A DNA stretch of 64,000 nt, taken from assembly GCA_964397655.1 (NCBI GenBank), contig CAYNKA010000004.1, positions 1-64,000 of the forward strand, written 5' to 3'. The DNA is from CAYNKA01 sp964397655. GTDB lineage: Bacteria > Spirochaetota > Spirochaetia > DTKZ01. The translations under genes were made by a program, and so were the position numbers. The notes under the pieces are model-generated. The model ran no database searches, was not told the origin of the DNA, and was given only the letters and a program-made list of their open reading frames with translations. This document shows, in pieces, positions 8,277-15,843 of the stretch (position 1 is the stretch's first letter; every line of letters begins with the position of its first letter).

Positions 8277-10048
8277 GGAATCCGCTCCGCGGGCAGGTCG
8301 ATGAAGAACGTGGTTCCCACTCCGACTTCGGATTCGAACCAAACCTGCCCTTTGTGGTCGAAGACGATCCTCTCCACGATGGAGAGGCCGAGACCCGTAC
8401 CGTGGCTCTTCGTCGTGAAGTAGGGATTGAAGGCCTGGTTGAAATGCTCCCGCTTTATCCCCTCGCCCGTGTCCTCGACCTGAATCCTACAGTACTTGGT
8501 ATTCCCCTTTTTGACAAGGTCGGACCTGAATCTGATCGTTCCTCCCCGCGGCATAGCGTCGATCGCGTTCTTCACGAGGTTGACGAAAACCTGCTTGAGC
8601 TGACCGGGATCCGCGAAGAGGGAGACCTCGCTCCCGATGCCCTCTACGTCGAAGGAAATCTTTTCCGAGGCGTTCCGGTAGGTGGAGATCGCCTGCAACA
8701 CCAGGCTTCTCAGGGCTACCGGCTCCTTCTGCGGCGCCGGAAGCCGGGAGAAATTCCTGAATTCCGTGAGCAGCGAGTCCAGGTTGTCGACCTCTCGTAT
8801 TATGGCCGCGACCGACGCGTCGAGCACCCGTTCGAAATCCTCGGGATTTTCCCGATATCTTTTCACGATTCTCTGGGCCGAGAGCTTGATGGGCGTGAGC
8901 GGGTTCTTGATCTCGTGGGCGAGCCTCTGGGCTATCTCCTGCCAGGCCGCTACTTTTTCCGTCTGGAGGAGCTGCGAGCGGCTCTTGTCGAGTTCGGCGA
9001 CCATCTTGTTGAAGGACGCCGCGAGCAGGGAGAGTTCATCCTTGGATCGGGACAGGATACGGTAGGAGAAGTCCCCTTCGGCGACGCGCTGGGTAGCCTC
9101 CTCGAGGTTGACGATGGGCCGGATGATCTCGTCGCTGAGGAGGAAGCTCACGAGCACCGCGAGGAGGAGCAGGGGAAAGGAGAAGAAGGCGTAGAACAGG
9201 GCAACGGCGAGCAGGAAGGCCGCCCGGTACCGGTCGAGCTGGGAGAAGGTTTCGATCGTGGAGGTGAGCTCCTCCGCGTGCCGGTCGAATTCCCTCGGCA
9301 GGATGATGCTGAACACCACGATGAACCTGTCTCCTCGGGATTCGATCGTTTTTTTCGACCGGAGGATCGTGAATCCCGGGCTTTTCGTCTCCCGGGGCAG
9401 AAGTCCGTCGACGGTGAAGAGGTTGTCCTCGTCGATGAACGCCGTCGAGTTTCCCGCCGAGAATTTCGGCTTGTTGTCCGCGGAGAAGATCTGGAACGCG
9501 TCGATTTGCGGGTTGAGGACCTTGAGGCCCTCCCACGCCTTCTTCGGGTTTCTCCCGGCGTCTTCGAGGATCTCCATCGCGTAGCGGTTCTTCGTGAGGT
9601 TCGTGAGGCCCGTCACCTTCTCGTTGTAGTATTCCATGGCGATGGAGAGCCCTCCCTTGAGGGCCTCACCTATCTTGGTGCTGAACCAGGAGTGCATCGC
9701 CGTGTTGATGAAGTTGATGGAGAGGATTCCCTGCGGAATCGAGGACAGCACGATGATGACGATGAAGAAGAACACGAGACGGAATTTGAACCTGACTCCC
9801 GCCTTTCCGGCCGCACGGTTCCGGAAAAGGCGCACTATGTAATAGACGATGGTTCCGAGCAGGAACAGGCAGAAGCCCACGGCGATCGCGAGGATGAGGG
9901 ATCCGGGCCGGGCACGGTTCCGCGCGAGATCCGAAACCATCTGCGAAGAGAAGAACAGCACGAGCGAGATGAGCAGGACGTAGAGAACGGAAAGGCTGAG
10001 GAGTACGGTCTTCGAGCTGTCCCCGCTTCTCCATCTCTGTATTCTCAT
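8273..10048 (-). CDS. ntrY: NtrY-like membrane sensor histidine kinase
   Basis: The 591-residue product has hydrophobic segments near residues 15-35, 50-70, 88-110 and about 275-305, giving a membrane-embedded N-terminus and a roughly 160-residue extracytoplasmic region. A HAMP domain (about 305-355), a HisKA domain (H-box A-H-E-I-K-N-P-L-T-P-I-K) and an HATPase_c domain (N-box N-L-V-K-N-A-I-D-A-M, G1 D-T-G-E-G-I, G2 G-T-G-L-G-L-S-I) follow. This architecture and the adjacent ntrX match NtrY. It overlaps both neighbours by 4 bp, so stoichiometric translation is likely. The signal sensed is unknown; elsewhere NtrYX responds to nitrogen or redox state. Confidence 0.9.
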   Translation of the reverse strand: MRIQRWRSGDSSKTVLLSLSVLYVLLISLVLFFSSQMVSDLARNRARPGSLILAIAVGFCLFLLGTIVYYIVRLFRNRAAGKAGVRFKFRLVFFFIVIIVLSSIPQGILSINFINTAMHSWFSTKIGEALKGGLSIAMEYYNEKVTGLTNLTKNRYAMEILEDAGRNPKKAWEGLKVLNPQIDAFQIFSADNKPKFSAGNSTAFIDEDNLFTVDGLLPRETKSPGFTILRSKKTIESRGDRFIVVFSIILPREFDRHAEELTSTIETFSQLDRYRAAFLLAVALFYAFFSFPLLLLAVLVSFLLSDEIIRPIVNLEEATQRVAEGDFSYRILSRSKDELSLLAASFNKMVAELDKSRSQLLQTEKVAAWQEIAQRLAHEIKNPLTPIKLSAQRIVKRYRENPEDFERVLDASVAAIIREVDNLDSLLTEFRNFSRLPAPQKEPVALRSLVLQAISTYRNASEKISFDVEGIGSEVSLFADPGQLKQVFVNLVKNAIDAMPRGGTIRFRSDLVKKGNTKYCRIQVEDTGEGIKREHFNQAFNPYFTTKSHGTGLGLSIVERIVFDHKGQVWFESEVGVGTTFFIDLPAERIP

Positions 10049-10587
10049 TTCTCGAGCTCCAGCCGCTTCCAGGGCGTCGTCTGCGAGTTGTCGTCGTAGA
10101 ACACCGTAAGAATGTTCATGGGGGGCGAGAGGATGATCTTCCGCAGCCTGGCCTGCACGATGATGTAGACCGGATCATCCGACCTGCGGGAGAGCGGGAG
10201 TCGGAAGCCTTCCAGACGGAAGAATCGGCGGCTGAATTCCTCCCACGAGGGGCAATAGGTTCTGGCCCCGTTTCCGGAACGGATCTCGTAGTTTCCGCTG
10301 AACACGTCCCAGCTTCCGGCGAAGGAGGGGTGTTCCTCGAAGAGGAGCTCGTCCCCGAACAGGCTGGTCGGCCCCGAAAGATCGCGGTAGACGCGTATCT
10401 GGTATTCCACCTTGGCGTGGAAACCGTCGCGGATGTAGTCCTTGATTTCCCTTTCGTCGAAATCCGAAAGGACGATGTCGAGACCCGCCTCCCGGGGGGT
10501 TCCCTTCAGGGTGACGACCGCATCGATCGCCCCCGCGTTCCCGTGAATGACGAGGAACAGGATGAACCCGGCGAGGGTGCCCTTCAG
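10045..10587 (-). CDS. Secreted DUF4390-like protein, probable CTG start
   Basis: A 180-residue product is obtained if translation starts at CTG 10587. From that codon the protein begins with K-G-T-L-A-G-F-I-L-F-L-V-I-H-G-N-A-G-A, a good signal peptide, and a GGAGGAG Shine-Dalgarno (the end of ptsH) sits 7 nt upstream. The nearest other in-frame starts are a GTG about 60 codons in, which would lose the signal peptide. The remainder resembles DUF4390 (beta-rich, with E-Y-Q-I-R-V-Y-R). In beta-proteobacteria DUF4390 genes also sit just upstream of ntrY, which supports a role beside the NtrY sensor domain. It overlaps ntrY by 4 bp. Confidence 0.7.
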   Translation of the reverse strand: MKGTLAGFILFLVIHGNAGAIDAVVTLKGTPREAGLDIVLSDFDEREIKDYIRDGFHAKVEYQIRVYRDLSGPTSLFGDELLFEEHPSFAGSWDVFSGNYEIRSGNGARTYCPSWEEFSRRFFRLEGFRLPLSRRSDDPVYIIVQARLRKIILSPPMNILTVFYDDNSQTTPWKRLELEK

Positions 10588-10591
10588 CGTA

Positions 10592-10861
10592 CTACTCCTC
10601 CTCGAAACGGCGGTCGAAGAGATCCGCGAGAGCCTGGACCGCCTGGGCCTCGTCGGGGCCGTCGGCCCGTATCGTCAGGCTGGTGTTGTAACTCGCTCCG
10701 AGGGTGATGATTCCCATGATGGATTTCGCGTTGATGTTCTCGTTCTCCTTGATCATGTTCACCTTCGAGGCGAATTTGCTGGCGGTTTGGACTATGAGCG
10801 CGGCGGGCCGCGCATGGATTCCCGCTCGGTTCTTGATGGTGACTTGTTTCTCGGTCATCAT
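10592..10861 (-). CDS. ptsH: Phosphocarrier protein HPr
   Basis: The 89-residue product has the full HPr fold: the catalytic His16 in G-I-H-A-R-P-A-A and the regulatory Ser47 in A-K-S-I-M-G-I, the site phosphorylated by HPr kinase. It follows hprK by 19 bp. No enzyme I or EII gene is in the window, so a regulatory role via Ser phosphorylation is at least as likely as sugar transport here. Confidence 0.96.
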   Translation of the reverse strand: MMTEKQVTIKNRAGIHARPAALIVQTASKFASKVNMIKENENINAKSIMGIITLGASYNTSLTIRADGPDEAQAVQALADLFDRRFEEE

Positions 10862-10880
10862 TGCTCCGTTCGATCGTCGA

Positions 10881-11858
10881 TCAGTCAGTGTTTTGGAGAT
10901 ATACGGTGCGAGCGTTCTCGCTTTCGAGCCACTTGAGTACGCTCTGATTGAATTCCTTCGCGGAGAAATAGCCCATCTTTTTGAGCCGTTCGTTCATGGC
11001 CGCGGTCTCTATGAGGATGGGAATGTTTCTTCCGGGCTTCACCGGCAGCTTGAGGTGCGGAATTCGCACGCCGAGGATTTCCCTGGTGATCTCCTGGGAA
11101 CCGAGGCGGTCGTAGTTCTTCGTCGAGTCCCAGGCCTCGAGTTCCACGACGAGCTGGATCTGCTTCTTGTCCCGGATCGCGCCCACGCCGAAAAGATGCG
11201 TGATGTTGATGATGCCTATACCGCGGATCTCCATGTGGTGGCCGATGACCTTGTTGGCGCCGGAGCCGAGGAGGATGTTCCCGGAGACGCATCGGATCTC
11301 GACGGCGTCGTCCGCCACGAGTCGGTGCCCCCGTTCGATGAGCTCGAGGGCCGCTTCGCTCTTTCCCACGCCGCTGTCCCCGAGGATGAGAACGCCGAGC
11401 CCGAAGACCTCAACCAGGACTCCGTGGATGGTTTCTTTGGGAGCGAAGACGTTGCTCAGGGCGCGGATGATGCGGGATGAAAAATCGGAGGAGGCGAGGT
11501 CCGTCTGTAGGATGGGGCAGCCCGAGTTCTCCGCGAGCTTGAGGAATTGATCGTCCGGCCTGAGCGCGTGGGTGAAGATGACGCAGGGGATTTCGTACTG
11601 GAAGAACTGCTCGATGTTCTCGTACCTGTTCTCCTTCGACAGCATGGAGAGATAGGCGCATTCCCCCCTGCCGAAGACCTGGATGCGTTTATAGGCGAAG
11701 TTGTCGAAGAATCCGCTCAGGGCGAGTCCGGGCCGGTTGAGGTCCGGGATCTCGATCGGCCTGACGAGGCCCGGCCGGCCCGCGATGCAGCGGAGGTCGA
11801 GTTCGTCGTGTTCCCGCAGGTCCAGATCGAGAAGATCCAGGACGGTGAATTTTTTCAT
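10881..11858 (-). CDS. hprK: HPr kinase/phosphorylase
   Basis: The 325-residue product phosphorylates or dephosphorylates HPr on serine. An N-terminal domain (residues 1-130) precedes the kinase domain with P-loop G-D-S-G-V-G-K-S and the HPrK signature I-R-G-I-G-I-I-N-I. Start ATG 11858 is chosen over longer in-frame starts because it matches the family N-terminus (KKFTVLDLLDLDL) and has GAGG 7 nt upstream. A palindromic repeat lies 26-125 bp upstream of the start and may control it. Confidence 0.95.
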   Translation of the reverse strand: MKKFTVLDLLDLDLREHDELDLRCIAGRPGLVRPIEIPDLNRPGLALSGFFDNFAYKRIQVFGRGECAYLSMLSKENRYENIEQFFQYEIPCVIFTHALRPDDQFLKLAENSGCPILQTDLASSDFSSRIIRALSNVFAPKETIHGVLVEVFGLGVLILGDSGVGKSEAALELIERGHRLVADDAVEIRCVSGNILLGSGANKVIGHHMEIRGIGIINITHLFGVGAIRDKKQIQLVVELEAWDSTKNYDRLGSQEITREILGVRIPHLKLPVKPGRNIPILIETAAMNERLKKMGYFSAKEFNQSVLKWLESENARTVYLQNTD

Positions 11859-11883
11859 GCAAAAGCCTCTTTCAAGACTGTTA

Positions 11884-11983
11884 CTTTGAACCGAGGCGAT
11901 TTTCAAAACCACGATAGTATAGGAATTTATATCTACCGCCTGACCCGATGTGGTGGGTTTTGAAAACGCCTCGCTATTCAAAG
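11884..11983 (-). repeat. Palindromic intergenic repeat, copy 1 (upstream of hprK)
   Basis: Inner arms 11892-11910 and 11956-11973 pair over about 18 bp with one bulged base; outer arms 11884-11890 and 11977-11983 add 7 bp. The loop is about 45 bp. Bases 11890-11908 are identical over 19 nt to 59173-59191 in the second copy, and spacing between arms is 49 against 50 bp. Read on the minus strand it precedes hprK, and the loop holds a TATACT that could be a -10 box. Confidence 0.75.
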
Positions 11984-12006
11984 CCCCGATGTCATTCTAT
12001 CACAAA

Positions 12007-12032
12007 CGGCGGGCGGTTGGTAACCGCCGCCG
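12007..12032. other. GC-rich hairpin downstream of hpf
   Basis: Twelve bases (12007-12018) pair with 12022-12032 with one bulged G and a 3-4 nt loop, lying 17 bp past the hpf stop. On the minus strand only a weak T-run follows, so it may be a terminator, an attenuator or an mRNA-stabilising stem between hpf and hprK. Confidence 0.5.
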
Positions 12033-12048
12033 GTGACAGTTCAGGATG

Positions 12049-12336
12049 TCAATGCTGTTTGATCTTGTTTTTTTCCTTGGTGACTTTCAGGTCAATCTTG
12101 TCGAAGAGCTTCTCGATTCCGTCGCGAAGGTCGAAATCGGTGACGCGGATATGATGGGAATTCCCCCATCGGAAATTGATGGTCGCTTCGATCGCGTAGT
12201 CCTTGCCCTTGGTTATGGTGAGCAGAAGGTCGACGATCATGTCCTGCGCGAATCCGATCTTGTGTGCCTTTTTGTCGATCAGGTCTCTATAGTCTTCCGG
12301 GAGTTCGAAATGGATGGTTTTGATTTCCATGGTCAT
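12049..12336 (-). CDS. hpf: Short ribosome hibernation promoting factor (HPF/RaiA family)
   Basis: The 95-residue product has the beta-alpha-beta-beta-beta-alpha pattern of short HPF (I-K-T-I-H-F-E-L-P; D-Y-A-I-E-A-T-I-N-F-R-W; a basic Lys-rich tail). These proteins bind the 30S decoding site and idle ribosomes in stationary phase. GGAGG lies 6 nt before ATG 12336. The position just after rpoN is the classic rpoN-hpf arrangement, here with hprK/ptsH in the place often taken by ptsN. Confidence 0.85.
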   Translation of the reverse strand: MTMEIKTIHFELPEDYRDLIDKKAHKIGFAQDMIVDLLLTITKGKDYAIEATINFRWGNSHHIRVTDFDLRDGIEKLFDKIDLKVTKEKNKIKQH

Positions 12337-12373
12337 TTGATACCTCCAAAGTTATCGTAGCATCTCAAAAATT

Positions 12374-13741
12374 TCACCGATCGTAGGACGAGTTTATGTC
12401 CAGCTCCTTGCGGTACTTCGTCACGGTTCTCCGCGCCAAAGAAATGCCCCGCTTTGCCAGGAGATCGGCGATTTTTTGATCAGAGAGACCTTTTCCTCCT
12501 TCCTTCTCGATGATTTCCTTGATGGTTTGCTTCACTCCCTCCTTCGAGAATCGGGATCCGCTCGATCCCGCCCCCGATATCGAATTCGAAAAGAAATACT
12601 TGAGCTCGAAGATTCCCCATTCGGTCTGCATGTACTTCGACGAGGTGATCCGCGAAACCGTGGCCTCGTGAACGCCGATTTCCGCCGCGATGTCCTTCAA
12701 GGTGAGCGGCTTGATGTACTTGGAGCCGCGGACGAAAAAGTCCCGCTGGAACTCGACGATGGCCCGGGCCACCTTGAGCAGGGTCTGGTTTCTCTGATGG
12801 ATGCTGTTGATGAACCATCTCGCGTCCTTCAGCCCCGAGTTCACGAACTGCTTCACTTCCTTCGCGGGTTTCTTGTCGGCGGATTCCTGGAGATCCGCGA
12901 AAAAGGGGTTCACGCCGAGAACGGGGATTTCCTCGTCGTTCAGTATGATGACGAACTGCCCTTCCTTGAGCTTGACCATGAGGTCGGGAATGACGTAGAC
13001 CGGATTCTCGCTCGAGTAGAGCCTGCCGGGAAACGGCGTCAGGGTCTTGATGAAGGCGAGGCAGTCCTCGACCGCTTTCTCCTCGATCTTCAGTTTCTTC
13101 GCGATGTCCTTTATTTTCCCGCGCTCGAGGAGTTCGAGATGCTCCTGGATGATGACCGCCGTGTATTCCGGCGCTTCGGGTCTCGTCATGGCCTGGACCA
13201 TCAGGGCTTCCTTGTAGTCCGCCACGCAGACGCCGACAGGGTCGAAGGTCTGGACGAGCTTTTTTCCCTCTTCCAGGAGTTCCCGCTCGTGTTCCTTCAC
13301 GAGATTCTCCGGATTCTCCTGGTGGAATCCGTTCTTGTCCAGGTTGCGGATGAGAAGCTCGCAGATCCTGCGGAGATTTTCCGGTATGGGCTGGAGGTTG
13401 AGCTGCCAGAGCAGATGCTCCTGGAGCGACTCGGGCCTCGAAAGGGCGCCTTCCATGAACTTGCGCTTCGCGTCGCCCGCCTCGTCGTCGTAGCCGCTCT
13501 TGGAGAAACCGGGATCGGAGCTGTCCTCGAAGCGCTCGTAGTCCTCCGATTCGTCGGATTCGTCCGCCGATATGCTCTGAGGCTCCTCGAGGACTTCGAG
13601 CGCCGGATTCTTTTCGAGTTCTTCCTGTATCCTGAGCCTGAGGTCCTGCAGGGGGAGAGCCATGATCTGGATGCTCTGCAGGAGCTGAGGATTCATCCGG
13701 AGCTTTTGAATTTGAACCAGAACCGGCTTCTGGTACTGCAA
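12374..13741 (-). CDS. rpoN: RNA polymerase sigma-54 factor
   Basis: The 455-residue product has region I at the N-terminus (L-R-M-N-P-Q-L-L-Q-S-I-Q-I-M), an acidic region II (about 60-110), the core-binding region and the C-terminal RpoN box (A-R-R-T-V-T-K-Y-R-K-E-L), which reads the -24 element. The start is a TTG at 13741, supported by GGGAGG a few bases upstream and by the family N-terminus. The activator NtrX is encoded about 5 kb downstream in the same run. Confidence 0.96.
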   Translation of the reverse strand: MQYQKPVLVQIQKLRMNPQLLQSIQIMALPLQDLRLRIQEELEKNPALEVLEEPQSISADESDESEDYERFEDSSDPGFSKSGYDDEAGDAKRKFMEGALSRPESLQEHLLWQLNLQPIPENLRRICELLIRNLDKNGFHQENPENLVKEHERELLEEGKKLVQTFDPVGVCVADYKEALMVQAMTRPEAPEYTAVIIQEHLELLERGKIKDIAKKLKIEEKAVEDCLAFIKTLTPFPGRLYSSENPVYVIPDLMVKLKEGQFVIILNDEEIPVLGVNPFFADLQESADKKPAKEVKQFVNSGLKDARWFINSIHQRNQTLLKVARAIVEFQRDFFVRGSKYIKPLTLKDIAAEIGVHEATVSRITSSKYMQTEWGIFELKYFFSNSISGAGSSGSRFSKEGVKQTIKEIIEKEGGKGLSDQKIADLLAKRGISLARRTVTKYRKELDINSSYDR

Positions 13742-13849
13742 CCACTGCCTCCCGTTTGTTTCTCATTATAAATATTGAGGAAGCCGGTCTTTTTTGTCAA
13801 TCGAAATGCGAGAATACTTGGGCGGGAATCCAGGATCGGAAACGACGGC

Positions 13850-14599
13850 CTAGGTGAGCATCCGGAAGTTTTCGCCCAGGAAGATCCTTCGGACTTCCGG
13901 GTTCTCGCTCAGGTCCTTGGGCGAGCCGCTGAAGGCTATCTCGCCCATGTTCATGATGTAAGCGCGGCTCGTGATGTCGAAGGTGTCGTAGATGTTGTGG
14001 TCCGTGATGAGGATCCCGACGCCCCTCTGCGCGAGGTTCTCGATGATCTTTTTCAGCTCCGCCACCGTCTTCAGGTCTATGCCCGCGAAGGGTTCGTCCA
14101 GCATGAGGAATTTCGGCTCGGTCGCGAGGGAGCGGGCGATTTCGGTCCTCCTCCTTTCGCCCCCGGACAGGGTGACCGCGCGCTGCTTCCGCTTGTCCTT
14201 GAGGCCGAAGTCCTCGAGGAGGAGCTCGAGCCTTTCTTTTTGCTCCGCTTTGGAAAGGTCCTTCCTCGTTTCGAGGATGGCCCGGATGTTGTCTTCGACC
14301 GTGAGCTTCGTGAAGACCGACGTCTCCTGCGGCAGGTAGGAGATCCCGGCCTGGGCCCGCCTATACATGGGCAGGGGGGTGAGGTTCTCCTCCGACAGGA
14401 AGATCTCCCCCTCGGTCGGCCTGATGAATCCGACGATCATATAGAACGTCGTCGTCTTTCCGGCGCCGTTCAATCCCAGGAATCCGACGATTTCCCCCGC
14501 TTCCATGGAGAAGGAGACTCCGCGCACCACTTCCTTCCTGCCGAACACCTTTCTGAGCCCTTCTACGCGAAGGACCGCCTTCTCATTCGTCCCGCTCAT
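13850..14599 (-). CDS. lptB: LPS export ABC transporter ATPase LptB
   Basis: The 249-residue product has Walker A G-L-N-G-A-G-K-T-T, Q-loop Y-L-P-Q-E, signature L-S-G-G-E-R-R-R and Walker B F-L-M-L-D-E-P-F-A-G-I-D, all typical of LptB. It powers extraction of lipopolysaccharide-type lipid from the inner membrane. It overlaps lptA by 17 bp. The 108 bp to rpoN hold no gene. Confidence 0.95.
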   Translation of the reverse strand: MSGTNEKAVLRVEGLRKVFGRKEVVRGVSFSMEAGEIVGFLGLNGAGKTTTFYMIVGFIRPTEGEIFLSEENLTPLPMYRRAQAGISYLPQETSVFTKLTVEDNIRAILETRKDLSKAEQKERLELLLEDFGLKDKRKQRAVTLSGGERRRTEIARSLATEPKFLMLDEPFAGIDLKTVAELKKIIENLAQRGVGILITDHNIYDTFDITSRAYIMNMGEIAFSGSPKDLSENPEVRRIFLGENFRMLT

Positions 14600-15311
14600 C
14601 CGTCGTCTCCGGTTTTTTTCTCGCTTCCTGCTCGTCTGATTCCGGAAGCGGCCTCTCCTTCTCGGCGGTCTTTTCCTTTTCCTTGCGCTCCGAAACGATG
14701 GAACCCTTCACCTCTCCGAGGAGGGTGATTTCCTCGGTGTCGAGGTTCATGACGATGCGTGCCGCCCGGTACTCGTCCTTTTTCCAGTAGGCGACGGGCA
14801 TGCCGGAGAGCTCGAGGATGTCCGTCTTCCGCTGGTAGCGGGCGAACTCGGCTCGCGCCGCGAGGTCCTTCTTCACGATCCTGACGCCGATCTGGATGAG
14901 GGTGACGTCGTCCTTGTCGCGGTTCTCCAGATGGTGGCCGCGCACGATGATCTCGTTCTTGCGGTCCTCCATGTTGGCGTTTCCCTCCGCGCGGATGATC
15001 TTCGCGAACCTGTCGTACACGAGCCTGTCGCAGGTGATGTGGATGTCCTTCTCCTTGTCCACGGCTTTGACGTTCCCGCGGCACTCGGCGAACTGGAAAT
15101 CCTTTCCGAATATCTCTATCTCCTCCGCGGTGATGTGCTTGTCGTCCGATTGGATCTCGGCGTTTCCGCGCAGGAGAGTCCTCTCCTTGCCCTTGGCGAG
15201 GCTCGTCGACATCCTCGTGCCCGAGAAACGAAAGATCTCCGCCCGGGCTTCCGCAGCCCCGAGGGAGACGATGAGAACGACGAGGAGGCTAATCACGGTC
15301 CGATACGACAT
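14583..15311 (-). CDS. lptA: LptA/OstA-like periplasmic transport protein
   Basis: The 242-residue product has a signal peptide (V-I-S-L-L-V-V-L-I-V-S-L-G-A-A-E-A) and repeated OstA beta-strand units (L-L-R-G-N-A-E-I-Q-S; I-R-A-E-G-N-A-N-M-E). It would bridge LptC to the outer-membrane assembly machine. The C-terminal 35 residues are charged (Glu/Lys-rich) and probably disordered. It overlaps lptC by 23 bp and lptB by 17 bp. Confidence 0.85.
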   Translation of the reverse strand: MSYRTVISLLVVLIVSLGAAEARAEIFRFSGTRMSTSLAKGKERTLLRGNAEIQSDDKHITAEEIEIFGKDFQFAECRGNVKAVDKEKDIHITCDRLVYDRFAKIIRAEGNANMEDRKNEIIVRGHHLENRDKDDVTLIQIGVRIVKKDLAARAEFARYQRKTDILELSGMPVAYWKKDEYRAARIVMNLDTEEITLLGEVKGSIVSERKEKEKTAEKERPLPESDEQEARKKPETTDERDE

Positions 15312-15843
15312 ATTCCCCCTTCACCGCGTGGACGAAGGAAATGACCATCCTCTTCAGATCCGCCTCGAACCCGGTCCCCGAGACCTTGGACCCGTCGTCG
15401 TCGACGAGCGATACTTCGACGTCCGATTTCCCCCTGAGGATCCTGTTCTTGTCGTCCCAATAGAGATAGTCGGTGTCGATGGCGCCCTTTTCCTTGAGGG
15501 AGTGGACCCGGATGCGGCCCTCGATCTGGGCGTCCTTAGAATTCGAAAAGTAGGTGATCTTGTCCGCCCTGCCCTCCGCCACGAGGGTGCCCTGTGAATC
15601 GTATTCCGTGAACTCGACGCCCGTCAGCACGGTTTTCTTGCTCTTTTCGTAGCTCTCGGACCTTTGCGCCCTGGCCCTCATGAGAAGGTGTTCCTTCGTC
15701 GCGGAAACGTGCGTCACGTTCGTCATCACGATGTTCGGGATCGCGTCTTCTATTTCCTCCGGGACCATCGCCTCCCGGTAATTCAGGCTGCATCCGAAGA
15801 GAGTCGGAAGCAGCCCCAGGATGAAAAACGCCTCGTTCTTCAC
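15289..15843 (-). CDS. lptC: LptC-like lipoprotein
   Basis: The 184-residue product starts at GTG 15843, which forms a GTGA overlap with the pyrG stop and has GAAGG upstream. An N-terminal hydrophobic segment ends in a lipobox (L-F-G-C), so it is a predicted lipoprotein and not the usual single-pass LptC. The beta-rich LptC fold is suggested by V-L-T-G-V-E-F-T-E-Y-D-S-Q-G and by position directly before lptA-lptB. Confidence 0.8.
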   Translation of the reverse strand: MKNEAFFILGLLPTLFGCSLNYREAMVPEEIEDAIPNIVMTNVTHVSATKEHLLMRARAQRSESYEKSKKTVLTGVEFTEYDSQGTLVAEGRADKITYFSNSKDAQIEGRIRVHSLKEKGAIDTDYLYWDDKNRILRGKSDVEVSLVDDDGSKVSGTGFEADLKRMVISFVHAVKGEYVVSDRD

